Below are positions 11,349 to 19,694 of a DNA stretch of 64,000 nucleotides, one piece after another (position 1 is the first letter of the stretch; the number at the start of each line of letters is the position of its first letter). Origin of the DNA: Lewinellaceae bacterium. GTDB lineage: Bacteria; Bacteroidota; Bacteroidia; Chitinophagales; Saprospiraceae. The DNA lies in assembly GCA_016719605.1 (NCBI GenBank), contig JADJYW010000003.1:310001-374000 (forward strand), in the 5' to 3' direction. Made by a program: the position numbers and the translations under genes. The notes under the pieces were generated by a model. It made no database searches. It was not told the DNA's origin and worked only from the letters and a program-made list of their open reading frames with translations.

Positions 11349-12413
11349 ATGCGGACCAAACTCAGTAGTTTCAATTTTGACCTGCCAAAAGAACTTGTCG
11401 CCAAGTACCCCACTGAAGAACGGGACCAAAGCCGTCTGATGGTCGTACACCGCGATACCGGCAAGATAGAGCATAAAGTCTTCAAGGATATTTTGGGTTA
11501 TTTTAGTGAAGGCGATGTGATGATTTTCAACAACACCAAGGTTTTTCCTGCCCGATTGTTCGGACAAAAAGAAAAAACCGGCGCTAAAATCGAAGTATTT
11601 CTCTTGCGCGAACTCAACCACGACGCCCGGCTTTGGGACGTCCTCGTTGATCCTGCCCGAAAAATCCGCGTGGGCAATAAACTGTACTTCGAAGACGAAA
11701 ACGGAAACGACGCCCTTGTCGCAGAAGTCGTGGACAATACCACCTCCCGTGGACGGACAATCCGTTTTTTATTTGACGGCCCCGAGGAAGAATTCCAGCA
11801 AGAACTCGCCCGCCTCGGCAATACCCCGCTGCCCAAATACATTGAGCGGGAGCCGGAAGAAATTGACCGCGAACGCTACCAAACCATATACGCCAAGGAA
11901 ATCGGCGCCGTGGCTGCCCCAACCGCAGGTCTGCACTTTAGTCGGGAACTACTCAAACGCCTGGAACTGAAAGGCATAAACTTTGCCGAACTGACGCTGC
12001 ATATCGGCCTCGGCACATTCCGTACCATTGATGTGGAGGACTTGTCCAAGCACAAAATGGAGGCTGAATACTTCCGCATACCTCCAGAAGCAGCAAAAAC
12101 GGTCAATGAAAGCAAGATCGCCAACAAAAAAGTTTGCGCCGTAGGCACAACGGTCATGCGTTCCATCGAAACCGCTGTATCCGCTGAAGAATTGCTCAAA
12201 CCGGTAGAAGGCTGGACAAACAAGTTTATCTACCCACCCTTTGACTTTCACATTGCCAATTCCATGGTCACGAACTTCCACTTGCCCAAGTCCAGCCTGG
12301 TTATCATGGTATGCGCATTTGGCGGCACAGAACTCATCATGGATGCCTACAACGAAGCTGTCAAGGAAAAGTATCGCTTTTTCAGCTACGGCGATGCGAT
12401 GCTCATTTTGTAA
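11349..12413 (+). CDS. queA: S-adenosylmethionine:tRNA ribosyltransferase-isomerase
   Basis: Transfers and isomerises the ribosyl moiety of SAM onto 7-aminomethyl-7-deazaguanine in tRNA, giving epoxyqueuosine at wobble position 34. At 354 residues it is close to the usual length. Family features include the N-terminal FNFDLPKELVAKYP, the FNNTKVFPARLFG segment, AAPTAGLHFS near 195, THIGLGTF-like LHIGLGTFRTI and the C-terminal SSLVIMVCAFGG. It is followed after 42 bp by a small DUF2795 gene that probably shares the transcript ending at 12777. Confidence 0.97.
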   Translation: MRTKLSSFNFDLPKELVAKYPTEERDQSRLMVVHRDTGKIEHKVFKDILGYFSEGDVMIFNNTKVFPARLFGQKEKTGAKIEVFLLRELNHDARLWDVLVDPARKIRVGNKLYFEDENGNDALVAEVVDNTTSRGRTIRFLFDGPEEEFQQELARLGNTPLPKYIEREPEEIDRERYQTIYAKEIGAVAAPTAGLHFSRELLKRLELKGINFAELTLHIGLGTFRTIDVEDLSKHKMEAEYFRIPPEAAKTVNESKIANKKVCAVGTTVMRSIETAVSAEELLKPVEGWTNKFIYPPFDFHIANSMVTNFHLPKSSLVIMVCAFGGTELIMDAYNEAVKEKYRFFSYGDAMLIL

Positions 12414-12455
12414 GTACAACTCATTCAAAAACAAACAAATTCAACCGGATCACCT

Positions 12456-12677
12456 ATGTATTGGACGCTTGAACTAGCCTCACATTTGGAAGAAGCACCT
12501 TGGCCCGCCACAAAAGACGAACTGATTGACTATGCCATTCGATCCGGTTCTCCTGCCGAGGTTATTGACAACCTGTCCGAACTGGAAGACGACGGCGAAA
12601 TGTACGAGGGCATTGAGGATATCTGGCCCGACTACCCTCGGCACGACGACTTTTTCTTCAACGAGGATGAGTACTGA
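12456..12677 (+). CDS. Small DUF2795 family protein
   Basis: A 73-residue acidic protein (MYWTLELASHLEEAPWPATKDEL...) resembling DUF2795 proteins of Bacteroidota, which are small soluble proteins of unknown function. The core is two short helical segments (ATKDELIDYAIRSG, AEVIDNLSEL) followed by a strongly acidic tail ending HDDFFFNEDEY. It lies 42 bp after queA and is followed by an intrinsic terminator, so it is probably the last gene of a queA operon. Confidence 0.8.
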   Translation: MYWTLELASHLEEAPWPATKDELIDYAIRSGSPAEVIDNLSELEDDGEMYEGIEDIWPDYPRHDDFFFNEDEY

Positions 12678-12737
12678 CGTGCTTTTGCACGCAACCACTT
12701 CGTATACGATCCCGCCCATCTGCTCCAGGCTTGGCCA

Positions 12738-12777
12738 AATAAGCCGCTCCTTTCCTGAAGGAGTGGCTTATTTTTTT
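12738..12777 (+). terminator. Intrinsic terminator after queA-DUF2795
   Basis: Inverted repeat AATAAGCCGCTCCT / AGGAGTGGCTTATT with a short loop (TTCCTGA is partly paired) followed by a run of seven T. There is one G:T mismatch position in the stem. Confidence 0.85.
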
Positions 12778-12908
12778 AAAAACGCCCGCCGTTCGAGCAC
12801 CTGCAGCGTTACAGTTAGCACAACCTCGATTTTTTCAAATCCTTGACTATCGCATTTTTAGGAAATTTTTTGAAGAATAAAATTTCCGACAAATGACAAA
12901 CATTGTTC

Positions 12909-12939
12909 TTTGGCGAGGCCCAACCTACCCATACTTTTG
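12909..12939 (+). promoter_or_regulatory. Complete Bacteroidota promoter (TTTG-N19-TACTTTTG) for the Crp/Fnr gene
   Basis: TTTG at 12909-12912 and TACTTTTG at 12932-12939 are separated by 19 bp, which fits the -33/-7 consensus of the phylum. It supports the downstream start at 12983 over the upstream in-frame start at 12893, which would precede the promoter. Confidence 0.75.
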
Positions 12940-12982
12940 TATCGTGAAAGTTAATCCCGGGTACCATAAACAATTCACCGCC

Positions 12983-13663
12983 ATGAACAAGAGCAACAAA
13001 ATTCAATTCTTCGAAAGAATGCCGCTGTTTGAAGCACTCAGCCCGGCAGAACTGGAGCAATTGGCCGACATTGCCCAACATCGGCGCACGCCCAAATTTC
13101 AGTTTATTTTTATGCCCGACGAGCAGGCCGACCAAGTGTACTTTCTTTGCCAGGGCCGCGTAAAAACAGGAACGTTCTCATCCGACGGTCGAGAGGTCAT
13201 CAAGGAAATCCTCCAACCCGAAACCCTTTTTGGCGATCTTGCCCTCGCCGGCGAAACTACCCGAAGCGAGTTTGCACAGGCCCTGCACGACGAAGCCGAA
13301 TTCCTCGCAATCAGCGTGAAAGACTTCCAGGGTCTCATGCAGCAGAATCAACGTCTTGTCTTTGCCTGCCTGCGCCACTTGAGCCTGCGCCTCCAACGCG
13401 TGGAAGAACGGCTCGCCAAACTCGTGCTCAAAGATGCTCGCGAACGAATTATCGAATTTCTCATCGAAACGGCAGGCCGCGAGGGCCGTCGTGTCGGATA
13501 TGAAACCTTAGTCAAACACCACCTTACCCAACAGGACATCGCCAACCTCACCGGCACCAGCCGGCAAACCGTAACCTCCGTACTCAACGACCTGCGCAAA
13601 TCCAACCTGATCTATTTCAACCGAAACAGTATCCTGATTCGTGATATTGAAAAATTAGCCTGA
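12983..13663 (+). CDS. Crp/Fnr-family transcriptional regulator
   Basis: A 226-residue regulator with an N-terminal cyclic-nucleotide-binding-type barrel (about 10-125: FERMPLFEALSP start, QVYFLCQGRVKTG, ETLFGDLALAGE) and a C-terminal winged helix-turn-helix (about 155-215). The latter includes LTQQDIANLTGTSRQTVTSVLNDLR. The start at 12983 lies 44 bp after a full promoter. There are no Fnr-type N-terminal cysteines, so it is not an obvious Fe-S oxygen sensor. Ligand and regulon are unknown. Confidence 0.92.
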   Translation: MNKSNKIQFFERMPLFEALSPAELEQLADIAQHRRTPKFQFIFMPDEQADQVYFLCQGRVKTGTFSSDGREVIKEILQPETLFGDLALAGETTRSEFAQALHDEAEFLAISVKDFQGLMQQNQRLVFACLRHLSLRLQRVEERLAKLVLKDARERIIEFLIETAGREGRRVGYETLVKHHLTQQDIANLTGTSRQTVTSVLNDLRKSNLIYFNRNSILIRDIEKLA

Positions 13664-13710
13664 ACTCCACAAACCGCCCAAACACATAAATCGCTGCAAG
13701 TTTGATGTTT

Positions 13711-13750
13711 CGAGAGCCGCCCGAATAATCGGGAGGCTCTTCGATTTTTT
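13711..13750 (+). terminator. Intrinsic terminator after the Crp/Fnr gene
   Basis: Hairpin with arms AGAGCC-CCCGA and TCGGG-GGCTCT around loop ATAA, followed by TCGATTTTTT. It lies between the regulator and the convergent rnz gene. Confidence 0.8.
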
Positions 13751-13771
13751 AGGAATAGGCCGGGAAATTGC

Positions 13772-14692
13772 TCAACCCTCCTCCGATCCAATGTCATAAA
13801 TCATCCCCTCCTCAGCCAGATAGGCTTCTGAAAAAACGGCGCGGGCCTCGGCGAGATGCTGCTCCGCATCGGAATACCGGCCGGAAAAGTGACCCAGCAA
13901 TAATTTTTGCACACCCGCCCGACGGGCCACAGTAGCAGCCTGCATGGCCGTGGAGTGGCCCGAAACAAACGCCTCCTCCCGATGTTCATCGGTAAACGTG
14001 GCCTCGTGATACAGCAAATCAACGCCCCGGACTGCCTGCACAACGACATCGGATGGAGCCGTATCGCTGCAAAAAGCGTACGCGCGCCGGGCGCGCGGCG
14101 GCACGGTAAGTACCTCATTGGGGATAATCCTGCCGTCGGCCAAACTCAGGTCGGCTCCGGACTTAATTCCGGGAATGAGCGTGTACGGGATAGCATGCTC
14201 GATAATTTTTTCCTTGCGGATATTCCGCGGCCGCGGTTTTTCCCGAAACAGCCAGCCCGAGCAGGGCGTGCGGTGGTGCAATGGGATCGTCCAAACCTCC
14301 AAATGCTTGTTTTCAAAAACCGGTTGCGATACAGTGGTATCCACCTCCACAAATTCCAGCGGATACGGGAACACGATGCCGCAGAGCCGCGCCGTATGCG
14401 CCACCAACTCCTCCAAGCCCGGCGGTGAAAATATCTGCAACTTCTTCGTGCGCTTTTTTAAGCAGTACGAGGTGAGCAGACCGATCAGACCAAAAACATG
14501 GTCGCCGTGGAGATGGCTGATAAAAATTTGCTGAAAGCGGTCATACGGCACCCGGTTGCGAAAAAGTTGCTGCTGCGTGCCTTCACCACAGTCAATCAAA
14601 AAGTAGTGATTTTCAACCTGTAAAACCTGCGCCGTGTAGTTGCGGCCGTGAAACGGGCCGCCGGCGCCGGTGCCGAGTATCGTGAGTCGCAT
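13772..14692 (-). CDS. rnz: Ribonuclease Z
   Basis: Metallo-beta-lactamase-fold endonuclease that matures tRNA 3' ends. The start at 14692 (MRLTILGTGAGG) gives 306 residues, the normal size; the longer in-frame start at 14758 would overlap dnaG. Motifs include FLIDCGEGTQQQL, the zinc motif SHLHGDHVFGL near 60-70, the exosite-like insertion, FCSDTAPSD, LLYHEATF near 210 and GHSTA with LLLGHFSGRY near the end. It is the last gene of a minus-strand run, 46 bp after dnaG. Confidence 0.95.
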   Translation of the reverse strand: MRLTILGTGAGGPFHGRNYTAQVLQVENHYFLIDCGEGTQQQLFRNRVPYDRFQQIFISHLHGDHVFGLIGLLTSYCLKKRTKKLQIFSPPGLEELVAHTARLCGIVFPYPLEFVEVDTTVSQPVFENKHLEVWTIPLHHRTPCSGWLFREKPRPRNIRKEKIIEHAIPYTLIPGIKSGADLSLADGRIIPNEVLTVPPRARRAYAFCSDTAPSDVVVQAVRGVDLLYHEATFTDEHREEAFVSGHSTAMQAATVARRAGVQKLLLGHFSGRYSDAEQHLAEARAVFSEAYLAEEGMIYDIGSEEG

Positions 14693-14738
14693 AGTTGATG
14701 AGTTTATCTGATCAGGTCTGCCGAAGCTTCCAAACTGC

Positions 14739-16715
14739 CTATTTGGGCAGCAACACAACCCCGTTTTCCTTTGCGACTTTGTTGCGGGCCTGTTCGATTT
14801 TGATATTGATTTGCATGAGGTTCCGCTCGCTTTTCTCGTCGCCTTGCAGGGAAGCCGCCTTGAGGCGTGCCTTGTTCACCTCCAGCAGCCGGTTGAGTTT
14901 CCGAATTTTGAAAATCCCCAGTGCCTTGCGCATGTCGGCATCAAAATTCTGCTCCGGCATTTGCTGGTTTTGCAGGGGGTAGTTCCACTTGATTTCCCAG
15001 TTGGGCGAGTATTCCCACGGCGAGGTCAGCAGATCAATAGCCAGATCGCGCACCTCCTTCGTTTCGTGGTTCATAAAATATGCCTGCCCCACCGGCTGCC
15101 CCTGGAGCAAGTGCGTGTGGCATTCCCGGGCAATGCGCCCGTACAGCGGGTTGTCAAAGTCGCCCAGCGACTCCTCAATGTCGGCCAATACCAATTCGGC
15201 AACCGTGGTTTGCTCTTCCACGAGCTCCTGATTGCCAAACTGCACCAAAAGCCGGATGATGTCGCGCTCCTGAAATTCGTCGCCGCGTTGCATCGGCTTT
15301 TCGCGCAGCGGATCGCCCGGCTCCCAATTGGGTACCGGCACATCGGGCTGCGGCATCGCCGCCGGAGAATCACTCGCTGCTCCCGGCTGCCGGGCATCAC
15401 GGTCGGCTTTTTTTCGCACGGCCGACACAATCAGTTTATTTGTCTCCTCGTGCAGCACCTGTTCGGACACCTCCAGCAGCGCGGCACATTCACGGAGGTA
15501 TGTCCCGCGCTTGATCGGATCGGGGATTCTAGCTATGCTCCCCATGATATCCTTGATCAGGCCCGCACGCCGTATCGGGTCACCTTCCGTCTCGTCGAGC
15601 AACAAGGCTGTTTTGAACAAAATAAAATCCTTGGCTTCCCGGGTGATATACGCCCCGAACGCCTCGCTCCCGATTTTCTGAACATAACTATCGGGGTCTT
15701 CCCCTTCCGGTAGCAGTGCAATCCGCACGTCCAGGTCCTGCTCCAGCGCCAGATCCAGCCCACGCAAAGCCGCTTTGATACCCGCCGGGTCGCCATCATA
15801 CAGAATTTTGAGGTTGGATGTGTTGCGTTTGATCAGCTGCAACTGCCCCTCCGTAAGCGACGTCCCGCTACTCGCCACCACATTTTCGATACCGGCCTGG
15901 TAGAGCGAAATGACGTCCATGTAGCCTTCCACGAGGATACACTCGTCCTGTTTTCGGATGGCTTTTTTGGCCTGAAAAGCCCCGTAGAGCGTTTTGTTTT
16001 TAACGTAAATCTCCGTCTCGGGGCTGTTGATGTACTTGGGTATGGTTTTGTCGGCCGACATGGTGCGCCCCGCGAAAGCGGCTACTTTGCCCGACAGGTT
16101 GTGAATGGCAAACATGACCCGCCCGCGGAAAAAGTCGCGGGTACCCTCCTGATTGCACAGGCCTGTTTTTTTCAACAAATCCACGCTGTGGCCCGCTGCC
16201 CTGGCGCGTTGCAAGAGCAGATCGCGCTGGTCGGGGGCATATCCGAGGCCAAAGGCACGAATGGTATCTTCACGCAAACCGCGTTTTTTGAAATAGGACA
16301 AAGCGACCGACTTGCCCTCATCCGTATCAAAAAGTTGTTGTTGAAAATGCTGGAGCGCGAAATCATTGACGATGTAAAGTGATTCGGCGAGTTGTTGCTC
16401 GACCATTTGCTCCGGTGTGCGCTCGGTTTCTTCTATCTCGATACGGTATTTGCGAGCCAGCCAACGCAAGGCGTCCGGGTAGGTAAAACTTTCGAGCTCC
16501 ATGAGGAATGTCACGGCATCGCCACCTTTTCCGCAGCCAAAACACTTGAAGATGTTACGCGTAGGGTTTACGTTGAACGATGGTGTCTTTTCGTTGTGAA
16601 ATGGACACAAACCGATCAGGTTGACCCCGCGCTTGCGCAAGGAGACAAAGTCCTCGACCACTTCTTCAATACGGGCAGCATCGAGTATATCCCGGACCGT
16701 GTTGGGTGGAATCAT
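14739..16715 (-). CDS. dnaG: DNA primase
   Basis: Synthesises RNA primers for lagging-strand replication; 658 residues. The CHC2 zinc finger is intact (C37, H40, C58, C61: LCPFH...KCFGCG). The Toprim core is recognised by ILVEGYMDVI near 262 and LYDGDPAG near 306. The C-terminal helicase-interaction region (after ~440) is divergent, as usual. It follows porT by 24 bp. A TACATTTG element at 16720-16727 lies only 5-12 bp before the ATG, so transcripts from it would be nearly leaderless. Confidence 0.96.
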   Translation of the reverse strand: MIPPNTVRDILDAARIEEVVEDFVSLRKRGVNLIGLCPFHNEKTPSFNVNPTRNIFKCFGCGKGGDAVTFLMELESFTYPDALRWLARKYRIEIEETERTPEQMVEQQLAESLYIVNDFALQHFQQQLFDTDEGKSVALSYFKKRGLREDTIRAFGLGYAPDQRDLLLQRARAAGHSVDLLKKTGLCNQEGTRDFFRGRVMFAIHNLSGKVAAFAGRTMSADKTIPKYINSPETEIYVKNKTLYGAFQAKKAIRKQDECILVEGYMDVISLYQAGIENVVASSGTSLTEGQLQLIKRNTSNLKILYDGDPAGIKAALRGLDLALEQDLDVRIALLPEGEDPDSYVQKIGSEAFGAYITREAKDFILFKTALLLDETEGDPIRRAGLIKDIMGSIARIPDPIKRGTYLRECAALLEVSEQVLHEETNKLIVSAVRKKADRDARQPGAASDSPAAMPQPDVPVPNWEPGDPLREKPMQRGDEFQERDIIRLLVQFGNQELVEEQTTVAELVLADIEESLGDFDNPLYGRIARECHTHLLQGQPVGQAYFMNHETKEVRDLAIDLLTSPWEYSPNWEIKWNYPLQNQQMPEQNFDADMRKALGIFKIRKLNRLLEVNKARLKAASLQGDEKSERNLMQINIKIEQARNKVAKENGVVLLPK

Positions 16716-16719
16716 GGGA

Positions 16720-16727
16720 CAAATGTA
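16720..16727 (-). promoter_or_regulatory. Possible -7 element (TACATTTG) abutting dnaG
   Basis: TAnnTTTG on the minus strand, immediately upstream of the dnaG ATG. If used, the transcript would start at or beside the start codon. Confidence 0.35.
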
Positions 16728-16739
16728 AACAAAAGCCGA

Positions 16740-17528
16740 TCAGCCCTCGAAGTGCAACGAGATCGTGAAGGTGCGCGAGAGCACTTTTTCCAGAACCGTA
16801 CTCTGCTGCAAGTCGTCGTTGAAAATGAGGACGTTGTTGAGGCCTTGCGAGATTTTGAACTCCGGCGAAAAAATGAAATATGGGAAGAAAAACTGGATGC
16901 CGGCGCCGTACTCAAACTGGAAATCGGTGGGCGAAATTTTTACCAGACCAGCGGCCTGGCGCGTCCGGGAGTCGCTGGCTACATCGAACACATACTTCAC
17001 GCCGGCCACCAAAAAGAGGCGAAAATCATGGTAAGCCACCGATTTGTAGCGCACATGGAAAGGCATTTCCACAAAAACCGATTCGACGCGGCGGGTCAGT
17101 GGCAGCATATTTTCGCCGGGGGGGGTATACTTGATATTGCGCTCCACGAAAGACAACGTGGGCAAGAAACGGATATCAAAGTACTCCCCGATCTTTAGAT
17201 TCGATACGATACCAAGGTTGAAACCCGGGCCGGTGACCGATTGCGCCTGACTGAACGAGTCGTTCCGAATAAAATCTTTGGAGTGAAAAATTTTGAAATC
17301 GCTCTGATTCAGGCCGAGGCTGATACCGAAATAGTAGGGCTTGGCTTGAAAATCCTTGTAGTTGAAGTTATGTCCCTGCGCACGTTGGGCATGCAGGTGC
17401 ATCGGAAGCAGACTGGATGCAGCAAGGAGCAAGAAGACCGCAAGGGCAGCCGAAGTGGTTTTGCACGGGATTACTGCGCCTTTACGGCCGTGTAGATTGA
17501 GCATATTCCAAGCGTAAGTCGTTCGCAT
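16740..17528 (-). CDS. porT: Type IX secretion/gliding protein PorT (outer-membrane beta-barrel)
   Basis: Outer-membrane beta-barrel accessory protein of the type IX secretion system. It has 262 residues from 17528; a second start at 17504 is equally possible. A signal sequence (SAALAVFLLLAASSLLP, then HLHAQ) precedes the PorT-like core: KPYYFGISLGLNQSDF, a GIVSNLKIGEYFDIRFLPTL strand region, VFVEMPFHVRYKS and the C-terminal EFKISQGLNNVL. The ubiE-porT order is conserved in many Bacteroidota and supports the call. Its start overlaps the ubiE end by 58 bp (or 34 bp), suggesting translational coupling. It fits with the T9SS cargo genes elsewhere in the window. Confidence 0.88.
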   Translation of the reverse strand: MRTTYAWNMLNLHGRKGAVIPCKTTSAALAVFLLLAASSLLPMHLHAQRAQGHNFNYKDFQAKPYYFGISLGLNQSDFKIFHSKDFIRNDSFSQAQSVTGPGFNLGIVSNLKIGEYFDIRFLPTLSFVERNIKYTPPGENMLPLTRRVESVFVEMPFHVRYKSVAYHDFRLFLVAGVKYVFDVASDSRTRQAAGLVKISPTDFQFEYGAGIQFFFPYFIFSPEFKISQGLNNVLIFNDDLQQSTVLEKVLSRTFTISLHFEG

Positions 17529-18214
17529 TGCGGATGTTGATAACCGGTTTTGGATAAAATTTGAATAAAATCATCGCCTTCTGGAAATGCCTGCACACTT
17601 TCGAACAGGTAGGTGTAGGCGCGTATATCGCGGCTGGTTAAACGCCCGATGAGCGGCAAAACGTATTTAAAATAGGTGTTGTAGAGTTGCTTGAACGGAA
17701 AAAGTCGAGGCCGGGAAAACTCCAGGATCACGATCCGACCGCCCGGACGCAAGACGCGCAGCATTTCGGACAACCCGACTTCGAGGTTCTCAAAATTGCG
17801 CACTCCAAAGGCGACCGTGACCGCATCAAAGGTTGCCTCAGCAAAGCGCAGATTTTCGCTGTCGCCGGTTTCCAGGGTAATGATGCTATCCAGTTTGTCC
17901 CGACCGATTTTTACCCGGCCGATATCGAGCATCTGATTCGCGATGTCCACCCCGACCACGCGTGTGGGCGGCAACATTTTGGCAGCCATGATGGCCACGT
18001 CGGCGGTACCCGTAGCCACATCGAGCATTTCCCGAGGATTTCCTGCACGCAGGTAGCCCAAAGCCCGGCGCCGCCACCACACATCTATGCCCAGGGACAG
18101 CACCCGATTGAGCAGATCATACCTGGGTGCAATTTTATCGAACATCTGTTCGACCTGCGCCTTCTTGCTTTCCGCCGCGCCGCCGTAGGGCGTGACCACT
18201 GGTTTGTTGTCCAT
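17471..18214 (-). CDS. ubiE: Demethylmenaquinone methyltransferase
   Basis: Class I SAM-dependent methyltransferase for the last step of menaquinone synthesis (MenG activity), 247 residues. Features include the N-terminal VEQMFDKIAPRYDLLNRVLS signature, the SAM motif MLDVATGTADVAIMA near 62-76, VGVDIANQMLDIG, FDAVTVAFGVRNFENL and the LRPGGRIVILEFSRPR motif. It overlaps porT at its 3' end and carries a good promoter (TACTTTTG) at 18231-18238. It probably heads the ubiE-porT-dnaG-rnz unit. Confidence 0.96.
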   Translation of the reverse strand: MDNKPVVTPYGGAAESKKAQVEQMFDKIAPRYDLLNRVLSLGIDVWWRRRALGYLRAGNPREMLDVATGTADVAIMAAKMLPPTRVVGVDIANQMLDIGRVKIGRDKLDSIITLETGDSENLRFAEATFDAVTVAFGVRNFENLEVGLSEMLRVLRPGGRIVILEFSRPRLFPFKQLYNTYFKYVLPLIGRLTSRDIRAYTYLFESVQAFPEGDDFIQILSKTGYQHPQCERLTLGICSIYTAVKAQ

Positions 18215-18230
18215 ATTCAGAAAAGTGCCG

Positions 18231-18238
18231 CAAAAGTA
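18231..18238 (-). promoter_or_regulatory. Bacteroidota -7 element (TACTTTTG) for ubiE
   Basis: TAnnTTTG match on the minus strand, 16 bp upstream of the ubiE ATG, between the start codon and the octamer hairpin array. Confidence 0.6.
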
Positions 18239-18246
18239 CTGATTTA

Positions 18247-18365
18247 GGTTAGAAGGTTGGAGGGTTGGAAGGTTAGAAGGTTAGAGGGTTGGAAGGTTTC
18301 TGGTTCGTGCAACCCTCTAACCTTCCAACCCTCTAACCTTCTAACCTTCTAACCTTCCAACCCTC
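18247..18365. repeat. Palindromic array of an AGGTTAGA-type octamer, hairpin of ~50-bp arms
   Basis: Left arm 18247-18296 is built of ggttagaa/ggttggag-type units; right arm 18311-18365 is its near-perfect reverse complement; the loop is about 14 bp. The array fills the gap between ribBA and ubiE, and its right end reaches the ribBA stop codon. It would fold into a very long RNA stem just after the ribBA stop. A second array of the same octamer lies at 46887-46967. Confidence 0.9.
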
Positions 18366-19494
18366 AGTCCAGGTGCATGTTTTCCACGATTTCCAGGCCG
18401 TACCCGATGAAGCCGGTGCGGGGTTTCGGGTTGTTGGTCAACAAACGTATTTTACCGATGTTCAGATCGCGCAGGATTTGGGCGCCGACGCCGAAGTCTT
18501 TTTTGCCCATACTGGTGTGCAGTTCGAACTTCTCCGGTTCCCCGTCGTCCATGTATTGTTTGTAAATTTTGAGCCGGGTGAGCAAGTCTGCCTTGTCGCC
18601 CTGGCGGAGATACACGAAGGCGCCCTTGCCCGCCTCGGCAATGGCGCGCAAAGCCGATTGAATTTGTGTGCCGTAGTCGGCGAGCAGGTTTCCGAGAATA
18701 CCGCCGGTTTCCGACCACGAGTGTACGCGCACCAGCACGGGTTCATCTTCTTCCCACGACCCCATTTTCAGCACCAGATGGCAGTCGCCCGCCGATACAT
18801 CGGTGAAAACAACAGCCTCGAAATTGCCGTATCGGGTTTTCATGGTAGTCTGCAATTCCCGGCGCACGAGGCGCTCGGTGCGCATCCGGTAAGCCACGAG
18901 ATCATCAATGGAGACGATTTTAAGATCGAACTGCCGGGCTACCTCGATCAGTTGCGGTAGCCGGGCCATAGATCCATCGGGATTCAGGATTTCCACCAGC
19001 ACACCCGCCGGATAAAAACCCGCCATTCGCGCCAGGTCCACAGCTGCTTCGGTGTGTCCCGTCCGGCGCAATACCCCGCCTGTTTTTGCCCGCAGGGGGA
19101 AAATGTGGCCAGGCCGGGCATAATCACTGGGTTTGGCATTGGGATTGGTGAGGTGCCGGATGCCGGTGGAACGGTCGTAGGCGCTGATGCCGGTGGAGCA
19201 GCCGTGGCCTATGAGGTCAATGGAAACTGTAAAAGCCGTTTCGTGCAGGGCCGTATTGGCGTTCACCATGAGCGGAAGATCCAGTTCGTCGGCTCGTTTT
19301 TCTTCGATGGGTGTGCAGATCAGTCCGCGCCCGTGCAGGGACATGAAATTGATAATATCCGGTGTGACCGCCTCTGCGGCGCAGATGAAGTCGCCTTCAT
19401 TTTCGCGGTCTTCGTCGTCCACCACAATGATAATTTTTCCGGCGCGCAAGTCGAGCAACGCCTCTTCGATCGTGTTTAATTGCGAGTTTGTCAT
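18364..19494 (-). CDS. ribBA: RibBA-type riboflavin protein: intact DHBP synthase domain, degenerate GTP cyclohydrolase II domain
   Basis: 376 residues. The N-terminal half (1-200) is a complete 3,4-dihydroxy-2-butanone-4-phosphate synthase (RibB): VDDEDRENEGDF, the TALHETAFTVSIDL segment, ARPGHIFPL and RRTGHTEAAVDLA. The C-terminal half resembles GTP cyclohydrolase II in outline (LVRVHSWSETGG, GAQILRDLNIGKIRLLTNN). It lacks the zinc cysteines expected in HSECLTGD and RCDCG, which read SWSETGG and LADYG. The RRGEGRGIG-like loop is also absent. The protein should supply RibB activity while RibA activity is doubtful, as in RibBX-like fusions. Start at 19494 is preceded by a TACCTTCG element. 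Confidence 0.9.
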   Translation of the reverse strand: MTNSQLNTIEEALLDLRAGKIIIVVDDEDRENEGDFICAAEAVTPDIINFMSLHGRGLICTPIEEKRADELDLPLMVNANTALHETAFTVSIDLIGHGCSTGISAYDRSTGIRHLTNPNAKPSDYARPGHIFPLRAKTGGVLRRTGHTEAAVDLARMAGFYPAGVLVEILNPDGSMARLPQLIEVARQFDLKIVSIDDLVAYRMRTERLVRRELQTTMKTRYGNFEAVVFTDVSAGDCHLVLKMGSWEEDEPVLVRVHSWSETGGILGNLLADYGTQIQSALRAIAEAGKGAFVYLRQGDKADLLTRLKIYKQYMDDGEPEKFELHTSMGKKDFGVGAQILRDLNIGKIRLLTNNPKPRTGFIGYGLEIVENMHLD

Positions 19495-19694
19495 GTACCT
19501 GAATTGTATGATATCTCAGCGCAGGCTGTTTTTTTCGCGGCGAAGGTACGCTGCATTTTCGCACCCACCCAGTATCCCCACGGCCGGGACAAATCCCGCA
19601 ATCGGCAAAATATCTACCCCCGCACCAACCGGCATTGGGCCACCTCTGTCAACACACAACTTCCTCGTACCTTGCGCGCCTAAATGACTCGGAC

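Noticed and set aside
18247..18365. Octamer array as a CRISPR or telomere-like repeat
   Set aside because: The units form two inverted arms around a loop, not a direct array with spacers, and lie in a bacterial intergenic gap.
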